Positions 17,236 through 26,319 are shown, counted from the first letter of the stretch. The stretch is 64,000 nt of DNA from Phycisphaeraceae bacterium (GCA_019636755.1 JAHBWZ010000003.1:434001-498000); one strand, 5' to 3'. A program made the numbers and translations. Notes: a model not told the origin generated them from the letters alone.

Positions 17236-17567
17236 CGTCCGCCGCCCTTCCCCGCCGCCCCGGTGTGCGACGGCGGCGGGACGGCGCCGAACGCGCCCTG
17301 CATCGGCGCCCGTTCAATCGGCTCCACGGAGTGATCGCTGAGCATCTCGAGGACGCGCTTCGCCCGATCCCCGCGCCCGTCGGTCAGGATCTCGAGCGTC
17401 CGGCGGAACGCGACCAGCCGGAAGTCCTCGCGCCCGTTGTCCGGCGGCTGCGACCGATCGATCCGGTCGAGGAACGCCGCGATGTCGATGACCTTGGCGC
17501 GATGCTCGAGGAAGTAGCGGTCGATCGTGCGCGTGTGCGCGAGCGGGCAGGTGCCGGCAGGAGCCAT
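17232..17567 (-). CDS. Small unknown protein coupled to the TatD-like hydrolase
   Basis: This 111-residue protein is largely helical ([20 protein letters not shown], then FLDRIDRSQ and [13 protein letters not shown] up to residue 62), with a disordered Pro/Gly/Lys tail. It ends in an ATGA overlap with the hydrolase gene. The context suggests it is a partner or regulator of that hydrolase. No known family was recognised with certainty. Confidence 0.7.
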   Translation of the reverse strand: MAPAGTCPLAHTRTIDRYFLEHRAKVIDIAAFLDRIDRSQPPDNGREDFRLVAFRRTLEILTDGRGDRAKRVLEMLSDHSVEPIERAPMQGAFGAVPPPSHTGAAGKGGGR

Positions 17568-18203
17568 GGCTGTCTCTCCGATCCCGCGCTCACCGTTCCG
17601 GATGCCGTCGCAGGCGCCGGGCACGGGCGCGCCGGGGGAAACAGGGTATCCGGAGCCCCGCGCGGATCCCCCACGTCCGGGCCTGCGAGCAGGCGGATCT
17701 TCGCCGCGAGGACGGCCGCGTCCGGCGGGATGCGACGGCCTTCGTGCGGTCGGCCCGGGATGATCATGAAGCCCGGACGCCCGTCCCGCCCCGGCTGGCA
17801 GCCGGGGATGAGACGCTCTTTGCCCAGGCTCTGCCGGACCACGAAGCACGTCCAGCCGGACCACGGAGACCGGCACGCCGGTCGACCGGTCCGGGGGAGA
17901 GGGTTGAGTCGATACCGGACGAGTCCGGTCGCACGCCGGCGCCCGGATCGCGCACGCCGCCATCGGCGCCCCCGTGCTGAAGGCAACGCGGGGGCGGTCT
18001 CCCATGACCTGCCGCCACCGACGAAACATCCAGCCGCGGGCCGTTGATGCGACCCGAGGAGGCTTCCGCAGTGGTGGCCGTCCACCGTCCCCGGCGCACC
18101 CGGAACGGCGAGGCCGTCGACCCGGACCTCGCGCCGATCGCCGACCGCCACGATGCGTGCACCGGCGCAGCACGTCCCGTGCGGCTGATCGCCCGGCTCA
18201 GCG
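17568..18203. other. 636-base interval without a supported gene
   Basis: Open frames on both strands here are Arg/Pro/Ser-rich and lack domain-like character or good ribosome-binding sites. The minus-strand frame around 17600-17860 is slightly less biased but has no clear start or family. It presumably holds the promoter of the hydrolase operon and the 3' end of the atpG transcript. Confidence 0.5.
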
Positions 18204-19091
18204 TCACTCGAGCGCTGCGGCGCCGGAGACGATCTCCGTAAGTTCCGTCGTGATCGCCGCCTGCCGCGCCCGGTTGTAGGAGCGATTCAGGTTCCTGCGG
18301 AGGTCACGGGCATTCTCCGTCGCAGCCTTCATCGCGATCATCCGCATGATCTGCTCGCTGACCACCGCGTCGTTGAAGCACTGAAAGAGCTGGCTCTTCA
18401 CCGCGAGCGGGAGAAGGTCATCGAGGAGCGCCTCGGCGGACGGGCTGATCTCGTACGACGCCTGTGCCCCGGCACCCGCGGCACCGCGCTGATCACCGGC
18501 GGCGGTGGGCGCTTCGAGCGGCAGGAGCTGCACCACTTCCGGCACCTGGCGGGCATTGGAGATGAAACGCATCGACGCGACATGGACTGCGTCGTACCGC
18601 CCGGAGACGAATGCGTTGATGAACTCGGACGCGATCGCATTGACGGCCTCGTACTTCGGCCGATCACCGATCGAGTGTCGCCGCGCGATGGGCAGTTTCT
18701 GGAAGGTGAAGAAGCCGACGGCCTTCTTGCCGGCGGTCTCGAGGTCGAACGCGGTGCCGGCCGCCTGCATCCTGCGGATGTGCTGGAGCGACGTCCGCAG
18801 CACGTTGGCGTTGTACGCACCGCAGAGACCCCGGTCCGATGTGATGACGAGCAGCAACTGGCGCCCGGTCCGCTTCTCCGGCGCCGACAGGAGCGGATGG
18901 GTCACGTCGCCCAGTTTCTCGGACAGTTCGCCCACCAGTTCGCGGATCCGCTTCGTGTACGGCTTCGTCGCCCGCGCCCGCTGGAAGGCGGCGGTGAACT
19001 TCGCCGTCGCGATCATCTGCATCGTCTTCGTGATCCGCTGGATCGTTCCGACGGCCACCATCCGCTTCTTGATTTCCCTCGTGCGGGCCAT
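18204..19091 (-). CDS. atpG: ATP synthase F1 subunit gamma
   Basis: The 295-residue central rotor stalk subunit has the conserved N-terminal helix (EIKKRMVAVGTIQRITKTMQMIATAK), the ITSDRGLCGAYNANV block near residue 83, and the C-terminal helix ending ENARDLRRNLNRSYNRARQAAITTELTEIVSGA. Compared with typical gammas it has an Ala/Gly-rich insertion near residues 195-212. A -10-like element lies 9 bases before the ATG. Unusually, no other ATP synthase gene is adjacent: 402 bases without a gene lie upstream and an unrelated hydrolase operon downstream. Confidence 0.96.
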   Translation of the reverse strand: MARTREIKKRMVAVGTIQRITKTMQMIATAKFTAAFQRARATKPYTKRIRELVGELSEKLGDVTHPLLSAPEKRTGRQLLLVITSDRGLCGAYNANVLRTSLQHIRRMQAAGTAFDLETAGKKAVGFFTFQKLPIARRHSIGDRPKYEAVNAIASEFINAFVSGRYDAVHVASMRFISNARQVPEVVQLLPLEAPTAAGDQRGAAGAGAQASYEISPSAEALLDDLLPLAVKSQLFQCFNDAVVSEQIMRMIAMKAATENARDLRRNLNRSYNRARQAAITTELTEIVSGAAALE

Positions 19092-19493
19092 AGATCGGGC
19101 AGTGTACCGCGATGACGGCTCCGTGAAGCCGGATGGCGACCTCGAGGGTCCTGCGTCAGCGCGCGGAGGCCGCGGTCCCGGGCATGGCGGTCGGGCGGTG
19201 CCGGTGGGTCAGAGTGATGCTGCCCCCCCGTCCGCCGGAACGTGTCCGGGCCGATGGGCGGGCCGGCACCGGCGCGGGGCCGCTCGCGCGGACGGCAGGT
19301 CCTCCCGGGCCTCCCTGCGGTGCATGACGCGATCGGTGGCGCTGAAGGCGTTCGGAGGGGCAACGGCATGGCGCCGGGGGGCGCCCGGGCGTCCGGGGTT
19401 GACCGGAGGGCCGAGGATCCGGCACGCCACGTCGACCCGTCGAGGCCAGCGCCGCCGCGTCGGGCGGCCGCACCCGTCCGGATCGTCGCCGAC
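19092..19493. other. Upstream region of atpG without a gene
   Basis: Apart from the atpG promoter candidate, this 402-base interval shows no supported coding frame or recognised RNA. Confidence 0.5.
19101..19106 (-). promoter_or_regulatory. -10-like hexamer TACACT before atpG
   Basis: On the minus strand TACACT ends 9 bases before the atpG ATG, leaving at most a 2-3 base leader. A weak TTCACG lies 15 bases further upstream. Confidence 0.45.
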
Positions 19494-20351
19494 TCAGCGT
19501 CCGGATGTATCCGGGCCGAGCACCAGCCCGTCCCAGGCCAGGCGCATCCGCTCCGGAAGCGCCGCGTCGACCTCGCGATGGACGATGTCGTGCGTCATGT
19601 GGACGAACCATGTCTCCGCGGCATCGATCTCCCCCGCCACGTGCACCGCCTCGTCCACGGAGTAGTGCGCCGGATGGCGCCGATGACGCAGCATCCCCAG
19701 CACGAGCGTGCGGAGTCCGGTGAGCAGCGGCCACGATGCCGGCGGAATGCCGGACACATCGGTACACCACGCCAGCGGTAACGGCGCCGGCTGCGTCGCG
19801 GCGACCCCTCCCCCGCCGTCCAGGGCGTCGATCCGGAATCCGAGAATCGGCACACCGCCGTGCAGGAGCGGTATCGGAAGCAGTCGGAGTCCGTACCGGT
19901 CGACTGCCTGTCCGGCACGGAGCCGCTTCGCCGCCAGGGCTGCGACGAACGACCCGGGCGCGGGATCGCGCCGGAAGATGTGCTGGTAGACACGCTCGAG
20001 AAACGCAAGCGTGGTCGTGTCCGCGAAGAGGTCGATCTCACCGTTCATCACGAGGCTGAACCGTCGGACTTCATCGAGCCCGAAGGTATGATCGACGTGG
20101 TGATGCGTGTAGAAGATCGCGTCGCACCGACGGAGCCCGGCCCGGAGCGCCTGCGCCCGCAGGTCCGGCGACGTGTCGATCAGCAGCGTCCTGGACTGCC
20201 CCTGCGGATCCGTGAACCGGACCGCGGCGCTCGTCCGCAACCGGCGATCGCGCGGATCCTCCGATGTACACGCGGCACACGCGCATCCGATGGCGGGAAC
20301 ACCGGACGATCCTCCGGACCCCAGGACGACGCACTCGAAGTCACGTACCAC
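19494..20351 (-). CDS. MBL-fold metallohydrolase (PhnP-like)
   Basis: The 285-residue protein opens with the PhnP-type block LGSGGSSGVPAIGCACAAC, whose Cys pair recalls the structural zinc site of PhnP phosphodiesterases. The metal motif is THHHVDH near residue 83, with LLHGG later and a C-terminal FVHMTHD. It would hydrolyse a phosphodiester, perhaps a cyclic phosphate. It starts at a GTG 9 bases after GGAG and overlaps the end of the thiE gene by 11 bases, so expression is coupled to thiamine biosynthesis. Confidence 0.87.
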   Translation of the reverse strand: MVRDFECVVLGSGGSSGVPAIGCACAACTSEDPRDRRLRTSAAVRFTDPQGQSRTLLIDTSPDLRAQALRAGLRRCDAIFYTHHHVDHTFGLDEVRRFSLVMNGEIDLFADTTTLAFLERVYQHIFRRDPAPGSFVAALAAKRLRAGQAVDRYGLRLLPIPLLHGGVPILGFRIDALDGGGGVAATQPAPLPLAWCTDVSGIPPASWPLLTGLRTLVLGMLRHRRHPAHYSVDEAVHVAGEIDAAETWFVHMTHDIVHREVDAALPERMRLAWDGLVLGPDTSGR

Positions 20352-21408
20352 GTCCAGGGGCTCCGACCGGGATCCCGTCACGCAACGCGGCCCGCAGGGC
20401 AGCCACCGCCGCGGCGGGATCCTCTGCCTGGAGGACCGCCGCGCTGACGGCGACCGCGCGCACGCCGGCGGCGCGGAGCACCGGGATCCGCTCGAGCGTG
20501 ACACCGCCGATCGCGAGATGCGGCAGGCCGTCCCACTCGACGCATCGCCGCGCCGCCTCCGGCCCCGCGATCACGTCGCGCTGCTTCGTCGACGATCTGA
20601 ACATCGGACCGACGCCGACGTAGTCCGCGCCCGCTGAGCGCGCGGCGACCGCCTGCTCCAGTCCGGCCGTACTCACGCCGATCACGCGGTTCCAGCCCGC
20701 GGCCCGTCGAACCGCCTCCACGGGGAGGTCGTCCTGCCCCACGTGAATGCCGTCCGCATCCGCAAGCAGCGCGATGTCAGGCCGGTCGTTCATGATGAAG
20801 GCGGCCCGGCCGCGCGTCTCGGCGCGCACATGCAGGGCACGGTCGAGCAGTTCACGATCACCGAGCTGCTTCTCCCGGAGCTGGATGGCGTCCGCGCCGC
20901 CGTCGAGGGCGGCGCGGAGCACCAAGTGCCATGGACGCCCCCGGCAGAGCGATTCCGTCAGCAGCACACAGACCATCCACCCCCGTGGTTCGAGCCTGGT
21001 CAGCCGCCCGAGCAGCGTGCTCGACAGGTCGTAGGCGCGGTACCGGATCGACTCGATCGTCGACGCCGCGTCCGGTGACGCGACCTTCCCGTACTCCTCG
21101 AGCGAGCGCAGCGCCTCTCCGAGTCGCGCCGCCGAGGCTTCAACGACGGCGCGCACGCCCGACCGGCGCCGCTCGGACTCGACGGTGACGACGCTCCCCG
21201 GATCGCCCGCGGTATCCCGGTGACGCTCAAGGGACCCGAACCGGGCACAGGCCTGCGCGAGTTCATGGCGGAGCTGCTTCAGCCCGGAACAGAGCGTGCC
21301 GTCCACGAGGACGAATCGCGCCGCCTCCTCGTGAACGCGAAGCGCCTCACGCGCCCGATTGGCGTTCGCATCGAGGATCCGCAGCACGGAGTCATGAACA
21401 CGAGGCAT
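20341..21408 (-). CDS. thiE: ThiD2-ThiE fusion: thiamine phosphate synthase
   Basis: The 355-residue protein has an N-terminal ThiD2-type domain (residues about 5-135: RILDANANRAREALRVHEEAARF) and a C-terminal thiamine-phosphate synthase barrel from about residue 145. ThiE landmarks are AIQLREK near 173, FIMNDRPDIALLADADGIHVGQDDLP near 204, GVGPMF and AIGGV. ThiE joins the pyrimidine and thiazole phosphates to form thiamine phosphate. The N-terminal domain is associated with pyrimidine phosphate metabolism. No TPP riboswitch was recognised upstream; the next gene is divergent about 80 bases away. Confidence 0.93.
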   Translation of the reverse strand: MPRVHDSVLRILDANANRAREALRVHEEAARFVLVDGTLCSGLKQLRHELAQACARFGSLERHRDTAGDPGSVVTVESERRRSGVRAVVEASAARLGEALRSLEEYGKVASPDAASTIESIRYRAYDLSSTLLGRLTRLEPRGWMVCVLLTESLCRGRPWHLVLRAALDGGADAIQLREKQLGDRELLDRALHVRAETRGRAAFIMNDRPDIALLADADGIHVGQDDLPVEAVRRAAGWNRVIGVSTAGLEQAVAARSAGADYVGVGPMFRSSTKQRDVIAGPEAARRCVEWDGLPHLAIGGVTLERIPVLRAAGVRAVAVSAAVLQAEDPAAAVAALRAALRDGIPVGAPGRGT

Positions 21409-21488
21409 GGCCGATGGTACACTCGCGCCCCGCGCGACGGGTCGGTGGGCAGACGCCCCGGATCGACGCGGGAACAGGAGCCAGTCGC

Positions 21489-23030
21489 GTGTTTCGAACC
21501 ATCAGGACAGCGGGCGTCCGTCGTGCCGCGGCCGCCGCCCGATCGACGGCGAGGCGGCGTCCGGCGACGACCGGCGTTCTGCAGGTCACGCCGGTCTTCG
21601 CGGGCGAGCCCGGACCGCGGCTCCCGCGCGGATCCGCGCACACGTCGACACACGCGAAGTCGCTCCTCTCGCTCCCGGGGTTCCGGGGGGATGCCGGCGA
21701 AATCGCATACGCGGGCGACGACCTGCTGCTGCTCGGCATGGGACCCGCCACCGAGTGCGCCATGGCGACACTCCGGCTGGCAGGCGCCGCCCTGATCCGA
21801 CGCGCGGATCGCATGCGGGTGAAGCAGTTCGCTCTCCATGTCGCCGACCTCGCCAGGGAACTCGACATCCGGCCGGCCGAGGCTGCACAGGCGATGGCCG
21901 AGGGCGCCGGGCTCGCCAACTGGCGCGTGGACTTCTTCCGCGGGACACGGAGCCGGGTCGGCGACGCGCTTCCACCGCTGTCGATCCACATCACGCCGCC
22001 CGCGGCCCGCGCCGGGTTCGATCGCGGGCTCCTCGTCGCCGGGTGCGTCAACGAGGCACGGAGACTGGCGGCCACGCCGCCGAACATCGCGAATCCACCG
22101 TGGGTCGCGGCCGAGACACGACGGCTGGCACGCGATGCCGGGCTGCAATGCCGGGTCATCTCCTACGCCGAAGCCCGACGGCGCGGCATGGGCGGCATCG
22201 TCAACGTCGGCCGGGGCTCCGCGAAGAAGCCCTGCCTGATCGTGCTTGAACACCGTCCCGGACGGGGCGCCGGCCGGCGCCCCGCGAAGGCCCGGAGCGG
22301 CGTCCACCTGGCGCTCGTCGGCAAGACGATGACGTACGACACCGGCGGGTATTCGCTGAAGATCTCCAACGGCATGAAAGGCATGAAGTACGACGGCAAC
22401 GGCGGCTGCGCCGTCATCGGCGCGATGCTCGCCATCGCACGCCTTCGACTGCCGGTTCGAGTGACGGCGCTGCTGCCCTGCGCCGAGAACATGGTGAGCG
22501 GTGATTCGTACCGCCCCGACGACATCATCACGATGTACAGCGGCGCGACCGTGGAGGTCACGAACACGGATGCGGAGGGCCGGCTCATCCTCGCCGATGC
22601 GCTGACGTATGCGTGCCGGGACGTCAAGGCCACCCACATCATCGACATCGCAACGCTGACCGGCGGCATCGTCGTTGCGCTCGGATCGTGGTGCGCCGGG
22701 CTCTTCTGCAATGATGATGATCTGTGCGGCCGGCTCGAATCCGCCGCCGACGCGACCGACGAGCGGCTCTGGCGACTCCCGCTGTGGAAGGAACACCGCG
22801 ATTTCATGCGCGCCAGGCATGCCGACCTCTGGAACAGCGGCCCGAAGCGGGACGGCCATCCGATTCAGGGCGCAGCGTTCCTGAGTCACTTCGTCGACGA
22901 CGGGACGCCGTGGGCCCACCTGGACATTGCCGGCACGGACTCGGTCGAGAGCGACACGGCGCTCCACTGCACCGGGCCCACCGGATTCGGCGTGCGACTT
23001 CTGCTGGAGACGGTCGGCGGATTCGCGTGA
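21489..23030 (+). CDS. M17 leucyl aminopeptidase
   Basis: The 513-residue protein is a dizinc cytosolic aminopeptidase. All metal and catalytic positions are visible: K279 and D284 (VGKTMTYDTGGYSLK), D302, D361 and E363 (NTDAEGR) and R365. The N-terminal 180 residues are the divergent M17 regulatory domain. The GTG at 21489 has AGGAG 8 bases upstream; a -10-like TACACT sits near 21417. It probably works in peptide turnover. The C-terminal region (WAHLDIAGTDS near 465) is also typical of the family. Confidence 0.93.
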   Translation: MFRTIRTAGVRRAAAAARSTARRRPATTGVLQVTPVFAGEPGPRLPRGSAHTSTHAKSLLSLPGFRGDAGEIAYAGDDLLLLGMGPATECAMATLRLAGAALIRRADRMRVKQFALHVADLARELDIRPAEAAQAMAEGAGLANWRVDFFRGTRSRVGDALPPLSIHITPPAARAGFDRGLLVAGCVNEARRLAATPPNIANPPWVAAETRRLARDAGLQCRVISYAEARRRGMGGIVNVGRGSAKKPCLIVLEHRPGRGAGRRPAKARSGVHLALVGKTMTYDTGGYSLKISNGMKGMKYDGNGGCAVIGAMLAIARLRLPVRVTALLPCAENMVSGDSYRPDDIITMYSGATVEVTNTDAEGRLILADALTYACRDVKATHIIDIATLTGGIVVALGSWCAGLFCNDDDLCGRLESAADATDERLWRLPLWKEHRDFMRARHADLWNSGPKRDGHPIQGAAFLSHFVDDGTPWAHLDIAGTDSVESDTALHCTGPTGFGVRLLLETVGGFA

Positions 23031-23126
23031 CACGAGCCCGCCTTCCCGCCGTCGTGCGTGTCCGGACCCGCCATCACGTCGGCGCGCAGTCGGCGCCTCC
23101 TGACACCGGCCGCCGGATGCCGCGCG

Positions 23127-23591
23127 TCACTCCACGGGTGTCCGCGGGGGCTCGCCCTGCTCCATGCCCATGATCTGCGCCACGCGCCGCGCGTGCCGGC
23201 CACCCTCGAAGGGTGCTGCCAGGAAGACGTCGACCAGCGGGATCGCCTCCTCGGCCGAGAGCCGGGACCCGGAAAGGCACAGTACGTTCGCGTCGTTGTG
23301 CCGACGACTCATCTCGGCGGATTCCGGATCGCACGCCAGCGCGGCGCGGACACCGGGCACCTTGTTGGCCGCGATGGAGATACCGATTCCCGAGCCGCAC
23401 ACCAGCACACCGCGATCCGCTCGGCCGCACGCCACGTCCTGGCCGACGAGCCACGCGGGCTCGGGATAGTCGCATGGCTCGCCCCCGGAGCGCGCGTGCA
23501 TGATCGTCAGGTGGCCTGCCTGGCGCAGATGCGCCGCCAGGACGCGCACCGTCTCAACCCCTCGATGGTCCGATCCCAGCGCGATCCGCAT
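23127..23591 (-). CDS. rpiB: Ribose-5-phosphate isomerase B
   Basis: The 154-residue enzyme interconverts ribose-5-phosphate and ribulose-5-phosphate. Diagnostic parts are GSDHRG (residues 6-11), the catalytic Cys65 in VCGSGIGISIAANK, the RRHNDANVL block near 97, and the family-typical size. It overlaps the phosphatase gene upstream by 38 bases, a tight coupling. This phosphatase-rpiB order also occurs in Bacillus (ywlE-ywlF). Confidence 0.95.
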   Translation of the reverse strand: MRIALGSDHRGVETVRVLAAHLRQAGHLTIMHARSGGEPCDYPEPAWLVGQDVACGRADRGVLVCGSGIGISIAANKVPGVRAALACDPESAEMSRRHNDANVLCLSGSRLSAEEAIPLVDVFLAAPFEGGRHARRVAQIMGMEQGEPPRTPVE

Positions 23592-24042
23592 CCGATGTCA
23601 GCTCCTTCAGTCGAGCCGGGATGATCCCGGCAAGTCGCCGCGCGACCGCCTCGTACGCCTCGCGGCCCAGCCCGATCGGGTCTTCGATGTCGCTCTCCGG
23701 ATCCAGCGGATGGATCCGGGAAACGAGGTCCGGCCGGTCGGCCACCATGGCCTGTGCCGCGCGCACATGACCGCGGGTCATGCAGTAGACGATCCGCGCC
23801 CCCGCGATCATCTCCGGCGTGAGCGGCTTCGACCGGCCCGACCACTGGATGCCCATCGCTGCCAGGGTCTCGACCGCCTCCGGTGTGGCTCGCTCGCCTT
23901 CAGCGGCCGCGATCCCGGCTGACGCGGCCAGTGACGGTCGCGTCCCCGGCGCGGTTTCCCCGTCGAGCCATCGCTGTGCAATGGCCTCGGCCATCGGGCT
24001 CCGACAGGTGTTCCCAGTGCAGACGAAGAGGATGGTGTCCAT
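23554..24042 (-). CDS. Low-molecular-weight phosphatase, possibly protein-arginine phosphatase type
   Basis: The 162-residue protein has the LMW-PTP active loop C-x5-R at residues 8-14 (CTGNTCR) followed by SPMAEA, and the general-acid DP at 121-122. A Thr at the fifth loop position, as here, is the residue linked to phosphoarginine preference in YwlE, whereas tyrosine phosphatases usually have Ile or Leu there. Substrate preference is therefore inferred from one residue and from the rpiB neighbour. The ATG at 24042 has GGAGG just upstream. The C-terminus is translated in overlap with rpiB. Confidence 0.87.
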   Translation of the reverse strand: MDTILFVCTGNTCRSPMAEAIAQRWLDGETAPGTRPSLAASAGIAAAEGERATPEAVETLAAMGIQWSGRSKPLTPEMIAGARIVYCMTRGHVRAAQAMVADRPDLVSRIHPLDPESDIEDPIGLGREAYEAVARRLAGIIPARLKELTSDADRAGIGPSRG

Positions 24043-24162
24043 CAGGCCTCCGGTACGGCGCCCCGCATCGAGGCCGGCATCGTACGCGACCCCCGGCAGG
24101 CCGGTGCCGCCGCCGGCCACCGCCTCGGTCGCCGGCGCTCCGTTCCGTACCGCCCACCCTGA

Positions 24163-24168
24163 TATATT
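24163..24168 (+). promoter_or_regulatory. -10-like hexamer TATATT
   Basis: TATATT is the most AT-rich hexamer in this interval and lies about 78 bases before the GTG start at 24246. Confidence 0.4.
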
Positions 24169-24245
24169 CCGCGCGTCACGGCTTCGCACGGTGCGGGGCG
24201 GTCGTACGGGTCATTCGGCGTTCGGTGCGCCGGGAGCGTCGCACG

Positions 24246-24818
24246 GTGGAGTTCATCACCGACCAGGAAGTTCTCCCGGTCCTGCGCGAGGTCGGGATCA
24301 CAACGCACAAGGCCGACGGAGGCCGCATCACGCTGCGGCTCCGCGATGATCCTGACGTGGTCCGCTACTTCATTCGATCGTCCACCGGCCCGACGCCCGA
24401 TGACAGTCCGGCGGAGGTCCTGACGGTCGACGCGGCGGCGCTGGGCCCGCTGATTGTCCGTGTCCTCCATCGGTTCCACCTCGATCAGGCGATTCTCATC
24501 CCGGTCGGACGATGGGGCAACGTGCTCGACGCGGTCGCCTACAGCATGGCCGGTGACGACGGCTGGATCGAGTTCGACCAGACCGCCACCGTGGAGCGGA
24601 ATACGCGCGACCCGGTCCTCTGCCTGCCGAAGGACTTCCAGACCCTGGACGAACTCATCAAGGCGCTCATCGCGGATGCCGATCAACCCGATCAGGGCCT
24701 CGTGATCGCCACGCCGGCATCGCCGGTGATCCTCGAACTGATTCCCGGCGGCGCCGCGAGGCTCAGCATCGGGTCAGCGCCCCTGGCGGACCTGGCGGCC
24801 GTGGCATTGCGCCCCTGA
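24246..24818 (+). CDS. Unknown soluble protein, first gene of a four-gene run
   Basis: The 190-residue protein has no membrane segment and no catalytic motif I can name. It mixes helix and strand, with a conserved-looking core RVLHRFHLDQAILIPVGRW around residues 75-93 and an acidic C-terminal half. It starts at a GTG with GGAG about 9 bases upstream. The next gene begins 47 bases later, and together with the two after it forms a probable operon. Confidence 0.65.
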   Translation: MEFITDQEVLPVLREVGITTHKADGGRITLRLRDDPDVVRYFIRSSTGPTPDDSPAEVLTVDAAALGPLIVRVLHRFHLDQAILIPVGRWGNVLDAVAYSMAGDDGWIEFDQTATVERNTRDPVLCLPKDFQTLDELIKALIADADQPDQGLVIATPASPVILELIPGGAARLSIGSAPLADLAAVALRP

Positions 24819-24865
24819 GCAGCCCTCGACTCTCACGCCCTGTCCTGCGGACCCCGGTACCCCTC

Positions 24866-25468
24866 ATGCGCCTGCTGCTCGACGACACGATCCGGCTGCT
24901 CTCCGACACCTGCGTCGGCGAGACGATCGACCGGCTTCAGCGCGAACTCGGGGCCGAGGGGCGGATCATCACGGAGGTCGTGGTCGACGGCATCTCGTGG
25001 AACGACGAACTCGCCTCGCCCGAGCACCTTGCCCGACCGGCCGACGAGCTCCGCATCACGACCGGCTCGCGCCGACAGCTGGTCCTCGAAGCCCTGGCGG
25101 ACGCCTCCCTGGCGCTGACCGAGGCGGACGCGCGGCTCCGCGACAGCGCGGCCGGCTTCCAGACCGCCCGGTCCGTCGATGCTCTCCGGACGCTCGGTGA
25201 CGCGATCGAGACGATCCACGCGGTCCAGTCTGCGATTTCTCATGTCGCAGAGCTGGAGTCGATCGACCCGGCGATGTTCTCACACGACGAGTCGGGCGCT
25301 GACTGCATCGCCAGGCTCTCCCGTCAGCTCGCCGCCGTGCGCGATGCGATCGCGACCGATGACCCGGCAGGACTCGCGGACCTGCTCGACCATGAACTCC
25401 CGGAAACGATCGTCGACTGGCGGGCGATGATCGCCCGGATCGGATCGCACGTGGGTGGGAACTCCTGA
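24866..25468 (+). CDS. Unknown soluble helical protein
   Basis: The 200-residue protein has a small alpha/beta N-terminal part (residues 1-65: DDTIRLLSDTCVGETIDRLQ, then IITEVVVDGISW) and a long helical C-terminal part that looks like a coiled-coil or four-helix region. It ends 5 bases before the next gene, so the two are co-transcribed. No family was recognised. Confidence 0.65.
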   Translation: MRLLLDDTIRLLSDTCVGETIDRLQRELGAEGRIITEVVVDGISWNDELASPEHLARPADELRITTGSRRQLVLEALADASLALTEADARLRDSAAGFQTARSVDALRTLGDAIETIHAVQSAISHVAELESIDPAMFSHDESGADCIARLSRQLAAVRDAIATDDPAGLADLLDHELPETIVDWRAMIARIGSHVGGNS

Positions 25469-25473
25469 CAACG

Positions 25474-26277
25474 ATGACGACCGCCAGCAGAACGCGCCGG
25501 ATCGACGCGCTCATGGAGCAGGCGCTTCATGCGCTGTCGGAACGGCGCTGGTTCGGCGCTGAGCGGCTTGCCGCCGAGGCGCTCGCCGCCGCCCGCGCCA
25601 CCGGCGACTTCGAGCGCATGGAGCGCATCCTTCCGCCGCTGCTCGAAGCCCGGCGCCAGAGGATGCAGCTCGCCATCGACGCTGCACGATCCCGCACCGG
25701 GCATCCGGTCGCGGTCCAGCGCGATCCGATCACCGACCGCACCTCGATCGAGCCCGGATGCTGGTTCGTGGGAGCGCCGAATCTCGTCGGCGCGGACGCG
25801 CGTCGACTCCGGCTGCTGGCGCTGGAGCGGGAGATCCCGGTGCTCGTGGTCTGCTTCGAGCCGCTGACACAGCTCCGCCAGCTCCCGATCGTCGCGATCG
25901 CGCCCGGTTTCACGATCCGGACCAAGGTGGATCCGCCCCCCTCCTTCGATGCCCCGGACCTGGAATGGTTTCTCGCGACGCAGGAAGCACTCGGCGACGC
26001 GGCGCTGGAATCCATGGATCCGGGGATCACGCCTCCAAGACAGGTGGAACAGATCCTGCTCCGCCTGGATGCCGTGCCTGAGCACGAAGAACTGCACGCC
26101 GCCGCGATCGAGATCGCGGCCGAGGCGCGCCGCTTCGCGCAGGAGGAGCAGGCGGAACGGGAGCGCCGCGCGCTGCGTCGTGCAGGCTCGGGCATCCGAG
26201 GTGTCCCGGAGGGCATTGAGACGGAGGACGACGACGACAACAATGATCGGCCGGTCGATGATGCGGACGAGGCATGA
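25474..26277 (+). CDS. Unknown protein with helical N-terminus and acidic tail
   Basis: The 267-residue protein begins with a TPR-like helix pair (ALHALSERRWFGAERLAAEALAAA, residues about 17-40). A beta-rich middle follows (IPVLVVCFEPL, then LPIVAIAPGFTIRTKVDPP near 140-152), then a Glu/Arg-rich helix and a very acidic tail with EDDDDNN. No catalytic residues can be assigned. It is the third gene of the operon starting at 24246. Confidence 0.65.
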   Translation: MTTASRTRRIDALMEQALHALSERRWFGAERLAAEALAAARATGDFERMERILPPLLEARRQRMQLAIDAARSRTGHPVAVQRDPITDRTSIEPGCWFVGAPNLVGADARRLRLLALEREIPVLVVCFEPLTQLRQLPIVAIAPGFTIRTKVDPPPSFDAPDLEWFLATQEALGDAALESMDPGITPPRQVEQILLRLDAVPEHEELHAAAIEIAAEARRFAQEEQAERERRALRRAGSGIRGVPEGIETEDDDDNNDRPVDDADEA

Positions 26278-26319
26278 TCACGGCCGGTCGGAGGCCGGCG
26301 CACCGGCGCCCCATCGGGC

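Noticed and set aside
17568-18203. A possible minus-strand gene upstream of the 111-residue protein
   Set aside because: The frame is continuous with that gene but lacks a good start or any domain-like segment; I could not separate it from background.
20341-21488. TPP riboswitch for thiE
   Set aside because: No CUGAGA-type core or matching stems were seen upstream of 21408, and only about 80 bases separate it from the divergent gene.
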